From: CAZUFB01 sp048173955
GTDB taxonomy: Bacteria; Actinomycetota; Coriobacteriia; Coriobacteriales; UMGS124
DNA: 64,000 nt
Direction of reading: 5' to 3'
Assembly: GCA_048173955.1 (NCBI GenBank)
Contig: DBEYOB010000046.1
Coordinates: 22,447 to 86,446 of the forward strand
Position 1 is the first letter of the stretch. Each line of letters begins with the position of its first letter. The notes below the pieces were generated by a model. It was not told where the DNA came from, did not search any database, and worked only from the letters and a program-made list of their open reading frames with translations. Below, one piece after another: positions 7,592 to 16,021 of this stretch. The translations under genes were made by a program, and so were the position numbers.

Positions 7592-10069
7592 ATGGGAGCA
7601 TCCCTAACTCGACGCAGCTTCGTGAAGGCCGCGGGCACCGCGCTTGCGGCGGCGTCGCTGTCCGGTCCGCTCGCATCCGCGCAGGCGGACAGCCTCGAGG
7701 TTGACGAGCAGGCGGCCGCGGGCGCCGCCGCCGAGGGCGAGGAGTTCACGTGCACGTGCTCGTGGAGCTGCTCGTTCTGCCAGTACCACATCTACGTGCG
7801 CGACGGCAACGTTTCGCACATGCTGCCCAAGGACGGCTTTACCTACCGGACCTGTCTCAAAGGACGCTCGCGCATCCAACGCACCTATTCCGAGGAGCGC
7901 ATCCGCTACCCCATGCGCCGCGTCGAAGGCACTCCGCGCGGTGGCGGCGAATGGGAGCGCATCACTTGGGACGAGGCGGTCGATGCCATCGTCTCCCAGT
8001 GGAAGAAGACCGAGGAGGAGTACGGCCCCCTCGCCAACACCTACTATCAGGGCGGCGGCGGAGCCCAGGGATCGCTCAACGGCAACGCCGGCCTCATCAT
8101 GCGCCTCTTCAACGCGCTCGGCTGCACGAAGTGGGACTATTCGTTCGACAACGCCACCAACACGGGCCTGACCCGCGGCGGCATCCAGTGGTTCGACCAG
8201 AACGAGCCCGAGGACTTCGTCAACTCCGACTACATCCTGCTCATGGGCGCCAACCCCGTGAATGCGCAGATCCAGATGTGGCAGCACATCGCCAACGCCC
8301 AGGATGCCGGCGCCAAGCTCGTCTGCGTCGACCCGCTGTTCTCGCCGACCGTCGCCAAGGCCGACAAGTGGATTCCGGTCAAGCCGGGCTGCGACACGGC
8401 CCTGTATCTCGGCCTTATCAAGCGTTTCATGGACGAGGGCACCTACAACGCCGACTTCGTGCTCAACCACACCTGCGCCCCCTACCTGGTGCACGTGGGC
8501 GGAGACGCCGACAAGATGTACGTACGCGGCAGTGAGTTCGGCGAGCCCACGCACGTCGGCCCGAACAACTGGGTGACCGGCCTGCCGACCGAGATCGACC
8601 CGATCATGGTGTGGAGCGAGAGCGCTGGGGCGCCCCAGCCCTTCGATACCTGCACAGACCCCGTTATGACGGGTGTGCCTTCCGAAGAGTACGTCACGGC
8701 GTGGGATCTGTTTACGGAGCACGTGCAGGAGTGGACGTTCGAGAAGGTCAGCGAGGTTTGCGGAATCTCTCAGGAGGATTTCGACTACCTCTACGACGTC
8801 CTGCAGCCCGAGCACAAAGTTGCCCACTACATCAACTTCGGTACGGGCGCCTATGAGAACGGCCTGCATGCCGCCTATGCGCTGGTCGCCCTTATCGCGA
8901 TGACCGGCAACTTCGGCGAGCCCGGCCGCAGCGTCGGCGGTTTCGACTCGATGTACGGCAACTTCTTCGGCCACGCGCTGTGCACGCCCTCGAACGGCAA
9001 CATGTGCAAGGCCGTGACGTTCCTCGCCGCGTGCGACATCATGAACTCCGGCGAACTCATGGGCGAGCCCTATCCGATTAAGAACATCTGGATCAGCCAT
9101 GGCGGCCTTATCGGCGGCAGCGTCAACTCCAACCGCGTGAAGCACGAGCTGCTCGACAACATGGAGCAGATTGTCGTCCAGGACCCGTTCATGACCGACA
9201 CGGCGCGCTATGCCGACATCCTGCTGCCCGTCACCGACATGTACGAGTACGAGGACGTCGTGCCGCTGAGCCACGAGAAGGACGTGCGCATCTCCGAGAA
9301 GTGCATCGAGCCGATGTACGAGGCCAAGACCGATTCCGAGATCGCCCGCCTGTTCGGTGAGGCCTTCGGTCTGGCCGACGCGGTGTGCGATGTGACGGAT
9401 GACGACTGGTGGCGCGGCACCTTCGACGACGTCCAGGCGGCCGTCGACCACGGCATCACGATGGACACCCTGCGCGAGAACAAGATCATGCGCTACGTCG
9501 ACGACCAGCCCTACATCGGCAACAAGGGTCTCACGAACTTCATCACCGAGACTGGCCGCCTGATGTTCTACGTCGATGCTCCCGCGCCGCGCACGCCGTC
9601 GAACTACGACACTTCCAATGTCGAGCGCGAGCGCATGCCCACCTACTTCGAGAACCTCATTTCGGGCGAGAACAGCGAGTACGCCGCCGACTACCCGCTC
9701 GTGTGCATCTCGTGGCGCAACCCGGCCCGCGTGCACATGACCCAGTTCATGAAGACCTGGGCGCGCGACGTCATGCCCGAGCCGACGCTGTTCATCAACC
9801 CCGAGGACGCCGCCAAGTACGGCGTCGAGGACGGCAGCCTGTGCCGCGTGTACAACTGGCTCGGCCAGTGCGTGCTCAGGGTCGCCTATCACACCGGCAT
9901 GAGGCCCGGCATGACCTGCTACTACAAGGGCTATGCCGAGACCGAGACGAAGCTGGGCTCGCTTGGCGAGATTACGACCGACTATGCCGACCCCTATGCG
10001 GTGAACTGCTCGTTCTTCGACAACCGCATCGCGATCGAGCCCTGGTCTGACGACGAGGCGGAGGAATAA
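7592..10069 (+). CDS. Tat-exported molybdopterin oxidoreductase, DMSO-reductase family catalytic subunit
   Basis: 825 residues. Residues 1-35 are a twin-arginine signal (LTRRSFVKAAG). Cysteines at 54, 56, 60, 63 and 88 supply an N-terminal [4Fe-4S] cluster (CTCSWSCSFCQ, then YRTC). Later features fit the family: DYILLMGANPVN, KLVCVDPLFSPT, EHKVAHYINFGTGAYENG, and a C-terminal molybdopterin-dinucleotide domain beginning near INPEDAAKYGV. A GGGAGAGGG site precedes the ATG. The next gene is the electron-transfer subunit, five bases downstream. No membrane anchor gene follows. The substrate is unknown: S- or N-oxides, a catechol dehydroxylation or a transhydroxylase-like reaction are all possible. 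Related Eggerthellaceae enzymes remove hydroxyl groups from catechols. Confidence 0.9.
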   Translation: MGASLTRRSFVKAAGTALAAASLSGPLASAQADSLEVDEQAAAGAAAEGEEFTCTCSWSCSFCQYHIYVRDGNVSHMLPKDGFTYRTCLKGRSRIQRTYSEERIRYPMRRVEGTPRGGGEWERITWDEAVDAIVSQWKKTEEEYGPLANTYYQGGGGAQGSLNGNAGLIMRLFNALGCTKWDYSFDNATNTGLTRGGIQWFDQNEPEDFVNSDYILLMGANPVNAQIQMWQHIANAQDAGAKLVCVDPLFSPTVAKADKWIPVKPGCDTALYLGLIKRFMDEGTYNADFVLNHTCAPYLVHVGGDADKMYVRGSEFGEPTHVGPNNWVTGLPTEIDPIMVWSESAGAPQPFDTCTDPVMTGVPSEEYVTAWDLFTEHVQEWTFEKVSEVCGISQEDFDYLYDVLQPEHKVAHYINFGTGAYENGLHAAYALVALIAMTGNFGEPGRSVGGFDSMYGNFFGHALCTPSNGNMCKAVTFLAACDIMNSGELMGEPYPIKNIWISHGGLIGGSVNSNRVKHELLDNMEQIVVQDPFMTDTARYADILLPVTDMYEYEDVVPLSHEKDVRISEKCIEPMYEAKTDSEIARLFGEAFGLADAVCDVTDDDWWRGTFDDVQAAVDHGITMDTLRENKIMRYVDDQPYIGNKGLTNFITETGRLMFYVDAPAPRTPSNYDTSNVERERMPTYFENLISGENSEYAADYPLVCISWRNPARVHMTQFMKTWARDVMPEPTLFINPEDAAKYGVEDGSLCRVYNWLGQCVLRVAYHTGMRPGMTCYYKGYAETETKLGSLGEITTDYADPYAVNCSFFDNRIAIEPWSDDEAEE

Positions 10070-10074
10070 CCACC

Positions 10075-10698
10075 ATGGCACACTATGCTATCGCGCTCGA
10101 CACCCACCGCTGCATCGGGTGCTTCTCGTGCAGCGTGGCCTGCAAGCTTGAGAACAACCTCCCCGACCAGGTTTGGTACGCCGAGGTGAAGACGGTTGGC
10201 GGCAACTCCATGCACACGCCTGCCGGAGAGTACGGCGCCAACACCCTGAGCTACCTGGTCACGCAGTGCAACCACTGTGACAATCCCGCTTGCGTTGCGG
10301 CGTGCCCCACGGGTGCGACCTACAAGGACGAGGCGACCGGCATCGTCATGCAGAACACCGAGGAGTGCATCGGCTGCCAGTCCTGCATCGAGGCTTGCCC
10401 CTACGAGGGCGTCCGCACCTACGTCGACGGCGACCCCGTCTCGGCACTCGACTTCCCGGTCGGTTCGGTCGAGGCGCCGGTGCACCTGGCCAACACGGTC
10501 GAAAAGTGCACGATGTGCCACCATCGCGTTTCCCAGGGTCGTATTCCTGCGTGTGTGGAGGGCTGCCCGGCTCGCGCCCGTGTCTTTGGTGACCTCGATG
10601 ATCCCGAGAGCGAGATTTCGAAGCTCCTGGCTGAGCGCGAGTACACGCAGCTGCTTCCCGAGGAAGGCACTGGCCCCAACGTGTTCTACCTGTCGTAA
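10075..10698 (+). CDS. four-cluster ferredoxin subunit of the molybdoenzyme
   Basis: 207 residues, no signal peptide, so it probably leaves the cell with its Tat-targeted partner. Four cysteine groups of the DmsB type are visible: CIGCFSCSVACK near residue 12, CNHCDNPACVAACP near 64, CIGCQSCIEACP near 97 and CTMCHH...CVEGCP near 143. These would hold four [4Fe-4S] clusters that carry electrons to the molybdopterin. The ribosome site GAGGAGG is in the last codons of the catalytic subunit, which implies coupled translation. With no DmsC-like anchor nearby, the electron donor is not evident. Confidence 0.92.
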   Translation: MAHYAIALDTHRCIGCFSCSVACKLENNLPDQVWYAEVKTVGGNSMHTPAGEYGANTLSYLVTQCNHCDNPACVAACPTGATYKDEATGIVMQNTEECIGCQSCIEACPYEGVRTYVDGDPVSALDFPVGSVEAPVHLANTVEKCTMCHHRVSQGRIPACVEGCPARARVFGDLDDPESEISKLLAEREYTQLLPEEGTGPNVFYLS

Positions 10699-10768
10699 GG
10701 GGTACGTGTAAGGCAAGCTTCCCGCCGAGGTGGCTTGCTGTTCCTGTTGGAGCGTGTTAGAAAAGCGT

Positions 10769-10816
10769 GGGGATGCGGGCGCGTTGGTTTACCGGCTGCC
10801 CGCATCCCCGTTTTCC
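10769..10816 (+). terminator. hairpin between ferredoxin and chaperone genes
   Basis: GGGGATGCGGGC (10769-10780) pairs perfectly with GCCCGCATCCCC (10798-10809), followed by GTTTTCC. It may end most transcripts after the ferredoxin gene and so lower chaperone expression. Confidence 0.6.
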
Positions 10817-10937
10817 TGCATGCCCGTCTATCTTGCGCATGTCCGCCCCTCTCGATGGCTGCCATCGGCGGAAGCCGGTGTCTCTGATGCCCGCTTTGCC
10901 ACAGGCCGGATTTGCCCGAACCTTCAAGGAGGTTTTC

Positions 10938-11561
10938 ATGTCGACGAACCTTGGGAACATGTTTCGGCTGCTCTCGGTCGCGTTCAAGCCGCCGACCTCC
11001 GATTTGGCAAACGTCGTCGTATCGGGGGAGTTGTCGAAGGCGATGGCCGACACTTGGCGTACCCTGGGGCTTGACGGTGAAAAAGCCGCCGCGTTTACCG
11101 GCGTTTTGGATGGCTATCGAGGCGACGACGCCGAGGATGTCCTCCACGAGCTGCGCCGCGAGCACACTCGCTTGTTTTTGGGCAATCCACCGCTCGTCGA
11201 GAACTCCGAGGGCCCCTGGCGCAAGAAGGCCGAGGGCAAGATAGGGGTCGACCTCATGGTGAACTCCTACTCGCTCGAGATTCAGGAGTTCATGCGCCAA
11301 TGCGGCGCGGTCAAGGCCAAGGGACGCAACGATTGTATTGACTATATCGAGGTTGAATGCGAGTTTGCCGCCATGCTGGCAGAACAGCCTCGGTATCTGG
11401 TCGATTTGGGCAAGGATCCTCTCGATCTGCTCGATTCGTTTATGGATGAGCATCTGAAGAAGTGGGTGCCCGGATTCTGCGTTGAGGTCGCCGAAAAGAC
11501 GCGCCTGCCGTACTATCGCGAGCTGTGCGGGCTCATGGCGGCGTTTATGGGGGAGTTCTAG
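10938..11561 (+). CDS. TorD/DmsD-like molybdoenzyme chaperone
   Basis: 207 residues, all-helical composition. Family hallmarks include LRREHTRLFLGNPP near residue 75 and a long helical second half with YIEVECEFAAMLAEQ. TorD/DmsD proteins bind the Tat signal and help insert the molybdenum cofactor before export; here the client would be the enzyme at 7592. The start is fixed by a perfect AAGGAGG at 10926-10932. A longer ORF beginning at 10767 overlaps the hairpin and is rejected. It lies 239 bases beyond the ferredoxin gene and a hairpin intervenes, so it may use its own promoter or depend on readthrough. Confidence 0.85.
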   Translation: MSTNLGNMFRLLSVAFKPPTSDLANVVVSGELSKAMADTWRTLGLDGEKAAAFTGVLDGYRGDDAEDVLHELRREHTRLFLGNPPLVENSEGPWRKKAEGKIGVDLMVNSYSLEIQEFMRQCGAVKAKGRNDCIDYIEVECEFAAMLAEQPRYLVDLGKDPLDLLDSFMDEHLKKWVPGFCVEVAEKTRLPYYRELCGLMAAFMGEF

Positions 11562-11665
11562 CCGAGGGTAAGGGGACGGGTGGGCTGTGAGCCGACTGTG
11601 GCGAGTGCGGGCTGCCTATGGAGCGGATGCACGTGCCCACCGTTGGAGATGACCATTTTCGGCGC

Positions 11666-11895
11666 GAGTGCGTGATTTCCAGAAAGTGATGGTCATTTTG
11701 CCACCGAATGCGTGCGGAAAATGGCCGCCTACGGATGCGGTTCGCTCTTGGCGGGTAGCGGTGGCTCGTCTACCAGGCATTTCGCTATGGGGTCAAGAAT
11801 AAGAGGGGAGCACGCCTCCCTTTCTCGCACGCACTCGCTGGTTTTTTGACCGGTACTTTTCCGGAAACACGCACTCGGCTCCCGATTGACCACCG
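11666..11895 (+). repeat. 230-bp dispersed repeat R1, copy 2
   Basis: Direct-orientation copy of 6097-6326, differing at three positions seen. It follows the chaperone gene and is the right-hand bracket of the LysR-molybdoenzyme-ferredoxin-chaperone cassette. It occupies the middle of the 11562-12149 gap; no gene is supported there. Confidence 0.9.
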
Positions 11896-12093
11896 TCCCT
11901 CACCGCGCGCCCGCCGTCTTCCGCCGCTCGCTCCCCGCGCCCGTCTCGCACTGCACCCGACGCCGCCCGCCCCGCCGCCGGCTCGGAGACCTGGCGACGG
12001 GGCGGGCGGTTGACCTGCACGTTCGATACACTCCTGCGTGTTCGGCGTGCCTCTGCGCGCTTGCACGCCTCCGCGCTTATGATCCCCGCGCTT

Positions 12094-12160
12094 ATGCGCT
12101 CTTGCGCTCCTGCGCGCCTGCGCGCCTACGCGCCTGCGCGCCTACGCGCCTACGCGCCCG
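12094..12160. repeat. 8-bp tandem repeat crossing a stop codon
   Basis: About eight copies of an octamer close to GCGCCTAC/GCGCCTGC run to 12160. The stop codon of the flavoprotein (complement of CTA, 12150-12152) lies inside the array. Because 8 is not a multiple of 3, slippage here could change the protein's last residues. Confidence 0.65.
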
Positions 12161-13880
12161 TGGCGGCGATGCGGCCGGCGCGGCGGGCGAACGTCGCGGA
12201 GCGGCCGGCGGCGAGGCCCGCCATCTGGTCGGGGTAGGTGTAGGCAAAGAAGCTGCCCGAGTCGTTGCCGCACACGTAGAGGCCCTCGATCAGGTTGCCC
12301 TCGGTGTCCAGGGCGTTCATGTTCTCGTCGATCTTGATGCCGTCCATGGTGCACAGCATGTAGCCGGTGTTGCGCACCCCGTAGAACGGCGCGGTGTCGA
12401 CGGGCGACAGGCGGAACGGCTCCTTGCCGAAGTCGGGGTCCTCGCCGTTGGCGTAGTTCTCGTTGTTGCGCTCGACGGTGGCGACGAGGTTGTCGGCCGG
12501 GATGCCGAGCTTCTCGGCGAGCTCCTCGATGGTGTCGGCCTGCTGGATGAAGCCCTGCTCGATGAGGCCCTGGTTCATGGCCTTGGCCGTCTCCAGGTCG
12601 ATGGCCGAGACCGGGGCGCCGTTCGTGAACGGGAACATGCGCGAGCAGCCCTGCGTCTTGAACTGGTACACGTAGTCCTCGAAGTTGGAGTCCCAGATGG
12701 TGGCGTAGGTGTGGCCCGGCTGGTCGATCGAGGCGTGGAGGATGAAGTCGTAGGGAGCGCTCTCGTTGGCAAAACGCTCGCCGTTGAGGTTGACCTTGAG
12801 CCAGGGCTGCGAGGACATCCAGAACATGCCGTTGACCATTTCCTCGCCGGCGATCATGTCGGGCATGAGCGGGCAGCGGTCGAAGAGCATGCTCGTGTGG
12901 ACCTCGTCGAAGGCCGCGCCGGCCCAGATGCAGGCCTTGATGCCGTCGCCCGTGGAACCCGGGATGCCCGAGTTGAACGAGAAGGTCAGCTTGGTCTCGG
13001 CCTGCAGGGCGCTCATCATGTCGTCGTTGAGCGCGTAGCCGCCTGTGCACACGAGCACGCCCTTGGCGGCGTTGACGCGCAGGTGGGCGCCCTCGGCGTC
13101 CTGGGCGACGATGCCGGTCACGCGGCCGGTCTCGTCCTGCTCGAGCTTGACCATGGCGGTGCTGTAGCGCACCTCCACGCCGAGCTCGGTGGCGTAGTCG
13201 ATGAGCACGGCGCCGTCCTCGCTCGTGCGGCCGTCGGCCACGCAGGCGTGGCCCGTGGCCCAGTGGCGGTAGTTCATGATGTCGGCGTACTCGTCGAGGT
13301 CGTGGTCGGCGTCGTACATGAACTCGCGGCCGGCCTTGACGCACAGGTCGCCGTACCACTCGATGGCCTCGGCGCTCTCGTCGGCCCACAGGCGCAGCAG
13401 CTTGGTGTTGACGTTGGAGGCGGAGTACATCGTCATCTCGCGGCAGATGTCGGTGGCCTTGATGTCGCAGTCGTCTTCGAGCTGGTACTTGGTGCCGATG
13501 GCGCCGAGGGTGCCGCGGATGCCCGGGCTCGCCTCGTTCTTCTCGACGACGAGGACCTTGGCGCCGTTCTCGGCAGCGGTGCACGCGGCGAACAGGCCGG
13601 CGGTGCCGTAGCCCACCACGAGCACGTCGCACTCGAGGGTCTCGGCGATCTGGTCCTCGGCGACCTCGGGGGCCGTGCCGAGCCATGCGGGCACGTCGGC
13701 GTTTGCGGCGGCGGTTGACGTGCTGTCAGCGGAAGCCGCGCCGTCGGCCGCCGCGCCGTCGCCGGCGGTCTCGGCCGCCTCGTCGGCCAGGGCGACGGAG
13801 GCCGCCAGCGCCGTGCCGGCGGCAAGGGCTGCGGTGCCGGTCACGAAGCCGCGGCGGGTGAGCTTGTCCATCGTGTCCAT
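12150..13880 (-). CDS. Tat-exported FAD-dependent reductase, fumarate/urocanate-reductase-like
   Basis: 576 residues. A twin-arginine signal (LTRRGFVTG) and an Ala-rich hydrophobic core precede a low-complexity linker of Ala, Asp and Ser. The FAD-binding motif is DVLVVGYGTAGLFAA near residue 85, followed by VLVVEK. The capping domain has the arginine-containing segment NGERFANES, equivalent to the catalytic region of flavocytochrome fumarate reductases. The C-terminus has EGLYVCGNDSGSFFAYTYP and a final FAD contact region. No heme motif is present, so electrons must come from another carrier. The ATG follows AAAGGAA. It is divergent from the membrane LuxR gene at 14190, its probable regulator. 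The substrate is unknown. Confidence 0.88.
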   Translation of the reverse strand: MDTMDKLTRRGFVTGTAALAAGTALAASVALADEAAETAGDGAAADGAASADSTSTAAANADVPAWLGTAPEVAEDQIAETLECDVLVVGYGTAGLFAACTAAENGAKVLVVEKNEASPGIRGTLGAIGTKYQLEDDCDIKATDICREMTMYSASNVNTKLLRLWADESAEAIEWYGDLCVKAGREFMYDADHDLDEYADIMNYRHWATGHACVADGRTSEDGAVLIDYATELGVEVRYSTAMVKLEQDETGRVTGIVAQDAEGAHLRVNAAKGVLVCTGGYALNDDMMSALQAETKLTFSFNSGIPGSTGDGIKACIWAGAAFDEVHTSMLFDRCPLMPDMIAGEEMVNGMFWMSSQPWLKVNLNGERFANESAPYDFILHASIDQPGHTYATIWDSNFEDYVYQFKTQGCSRMFPFTNGAPVSAIDLETAKAMNQGLIEQGFIQQADTIEELAEKLGIPADNLVATVERNNENYANGEDPDFGKEPFRLSPVDTAPFYGVRNTGYMLCTMDGIKIDENMNALDTEGNLIEGLYVCGNDSGSFFAYTYPDQMAGLAAGRSATFARRAGRIAATGA

Positions 13881-14189
13881 GGGTGCGTTCCTTTCTGTGC
13901 GTTCCCTCCGATTGAAGGGGGACGGGGTGTCACGCCGACGCCGATGCCGATGCCGACGTCGGCCGTGCCGTGCGGCTCCCACCATAGGCGCGGCGGGTTG
14001 CGAAGACCTCACCCACTGTTCATGATTGTCGGCATGGGGTGTTTCGGGGGCCGTCGTCACCCGGAGTTCACGACGCCGGGGAGTAAGATTGACCCGAAAC
14101 GACCCGCCCTCCAAACCGGGCGCAGGGGTGCGACGGGGATGCGGGGGCGGTCCCGGGGCGGGCTGACGCGGCGAGGGAGGCGGACGCAC

Positions 14190-15614
14190 ATGTCAATCGG
14201 CGTGCACGGAAGGCCGGCTGCGACCGCCCTGATCTCGTTTGCGCTTTACGCCCTGTGCAACTGGGTGCTCACGAGCAAGGTGTTCCCCCTGGGGACGGAG
14301 GTCGCCCCGCTGTGTCGCGATGTCGCCACGCTCGTCGAGGCGCTGGGGTTCCTCGTCGTGTCCCTCGTCGCCGCCCGCGCTCCGCACGCCCTCGGTCGGA
14401 GGTTGTTCTGCGTCGCCCCCGTGGTCCTCACGACGGTCGGGGCGCTGCTGCTCTGGCTGGGGCGCGGCACGGCCTGGACGGCGACGCTCGCCCTGTGCCT
14501 GCTGCTGCTCTCGGCCGTCTTCGTGATGCTGTTCGTCGGGTGCGCCCTGTCTCGGCTCGACGAGCGCCTGGTGGGGCCGTGCGTGCTCGCAGGCCTCGTC
14601 GTCTCGTACCTGGCGCGGTTCTGTCTGGTCGATGTCCCGGGCATTCCGATGCTTGCGCTGTTCGCGGTGGGGCAGGTCGCTGTGATCGCGGTTGCGCGCG
14701 GTGCGGTCGCCGACGCGCTGGACGTCCTGCGGAGCGGCGCCGCGCCCGAGGAGCTCGCCCTGACCAACCCGTTCTCGTTTCTGCCGCGCACCCACCGGCT
14801 GTTCGTCTGCGTGCTGCTCTTCCAGACGGCCTATGGGGCCGGCCTTTCGTTCGGCGAGGTCGACAGCACGCCGCTGGCGACCTTTGCCGGTGTGGTGCCC
14901 CTGCTCGTCGTGTGCGTTGCGGGTGCCGCGGCGAGGAGGCTCCCCAGCGGCGACACGATGTTCGGCGTGGCGCTGCTGTTCGTTATGGCGGGCATCCTGT
15001 TCGCCCCGCTGTCCCAGGAGCTGGGCGGGTCGCTGACGAGCAACCTGCTCGAGGCGGGCAGCTCGTGCTTCATGCTCGTGTACTGGTCGGTCCTTGCAAG
15101 CCTCGCCCTGCGCAACCGCTCGGGCGTCCTGCCGCTGTTTTCGTGGAGCGGGTTTTTGCTGAGCCTAGGCGTGGTGGCGGGGGCCGCGCTGGGACGCGGG
15201 TACTACGCCGTGCTGGAAGGCGGGCCGGTCGTCGGAACCGTGACGGTGGGGGTCGCCGTGCTCGCCCTGATGGCGTTCGCCCTGTTCGGCTTGAAGAGGT
15301 TCAGCTTCGACGACACGGTCCGGGCCCTCGTGGAAAGCCCCGAGGTGGCCGAGGCGTCCGCCGCGCCCGCCGATTCCGGCAGCGGGGACGACGCCGTGGC
15401 GGGCATGCCGGAGCGCTACGGCCTCACCGCGCGCGAGGCCGAGGTGTTCGCCCTGCTCGCCCAGGGCCGCAACGGCGCCTACATCCAGCGGCAGCTGGGC
15501 ATAAGCTACAACACGATCAAGACGCACGTGGCCCACATCTATGCCAAGCTGGGCGTTCATGCGCACCAGGAGCTGATCGACCTGGTGGAGGCCGTGCGGG
15601 GTGGCGAGGGGTGA
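14190..15614 (+). CDS. LuxR regulator with N-terminal multi-pass membrane sensor
   Basis: 474 residues. About 390 N-terminal residues hold roughly twelve hydrophobic segments in an MFS-like arrangement. A cytoplasmic linker leads to a LuxR helix-turn-helix at the C-terminus: YGLTAREAEVFALLAQGRN, then NTIKTHVAHIYAKLGVH. Such proteins are widespread in Eggerthellaceae, where relatives control inducible reductases. Here the gene is divergent from the flavoprotein at 13880, so it probably senses that enzyme's substrate at the membrane. The ATG follows GAGGGAGG. The fold of the membrane part and its ligand are inferred. Confidence 0.9.
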   Translation: MSIGVHGRPAATALISFALYALCNWVLTSKVFPLGTEVAPLCRDVATLVEALGFLVVSLVAARAPHALGRRLFCVAPVVLTTVGALLLWLGRGTAWTATLALCLLLLSAVFVMLFVGCALSRLDERLVGPCVLAGLVVSYLARFCLVDVPGIPMLALFAVGQVAVIAVARGAVADALDVLRSGAAPEELALTNPFSFLPRTHRLFVCVLLFQTAYGAGLSFGEVDSTPLATFAGVVPLLVVCVAGAAARRLPSGDTMFGVALLFVMAGILFAPLSQELGGSLTSNLLEAGSSCFMLVYWSVLASLALRNRSGVLPLFSWSGFLLSLGVVAGAALGRGYYAVLEGGPVVGTVTVGVAVLALMAFALFGLKRFSFDDTVRALVESPEVAEASAAPADSGSGDDAVAGMPERYGLTAREAEVFALLAQGRNGAYIQRQLGISYNTIKTHVAHIYAKLGVHAHQELIDLVEAVRGGEG

Positions 15615-15660
15615 GGGGAAGGGCCACCGAAGGGGGAGCCGCTGCATGTGGCTGTGCTGT

Positions 15661-15788
15661 ACGGCTGTGCGGGCTGACAGGTGTCTACTTTTCATGCATG
15701 TTGTAACTACAACATCCGCGAGCTGGGGTTTGTCGGAAAACCCTCAGCTTCTTTCAGAAAGTAGACATGCGTCAGCCCGCACAGCCGT
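15661..15788. repeat. R2 long palindromic element, copy A (variant core)
   Basis: Terminal arms ACGGCTGTGCGGGCTGAC (15661-15678) and GTCAGCCCGCACAGCCGT (15771-15788) are perfect complements. A second inner pair, TGTCTACTTT with AAAGTAGACA, lies inside. The core differs from copies B-D. It is between the convergent LuxR and SEC-C genes. Confidence 0.8.
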
Positions 15789-15924
15789 CTGAGGGGCGCT
15801 CACGGTCGGCCTTTTTGGCCAGGCAAGGGCCAAAACGCTGACACGGACCGGCAAAGCCTGCCGTTCTCATGGTTTGGATATTCGGGGCACTACTCGGTGT
15901 CGAGCCTCGTGCCTGCACCCCCAC

Positions 15925-15969
15925 AACCAGCCGGCCACTGAATACCCCGGTGGCCGGCTGGTTTCTGTT
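15925..15969. terminator. bidirectional hairpin between convergent genes
   Basis: AACCAGCCGGCCAC (15925-15938) pairs with GTGGCCGGCTGGTT (15950-15963), then TCTGTTC. It lies between genes ending at 15614 (+) and 16022 (-) and could serve both. Confidence 0.6.
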
Positions 15970-16021
15970 CGGGTGAGTTTTTCTTACCGGACGCCTTGCG
16001 CCTCCCGGCCCCGCGCTCGTC

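Noticed and set aside
7604..10081. 825-codon minus-strand open frame over the molybdoenzyme
   Set aside because: Antisense shadow with His/Val/Gly-rich sequence and no domain; the plus strand encodes a clear Tat molybdoenzyme.
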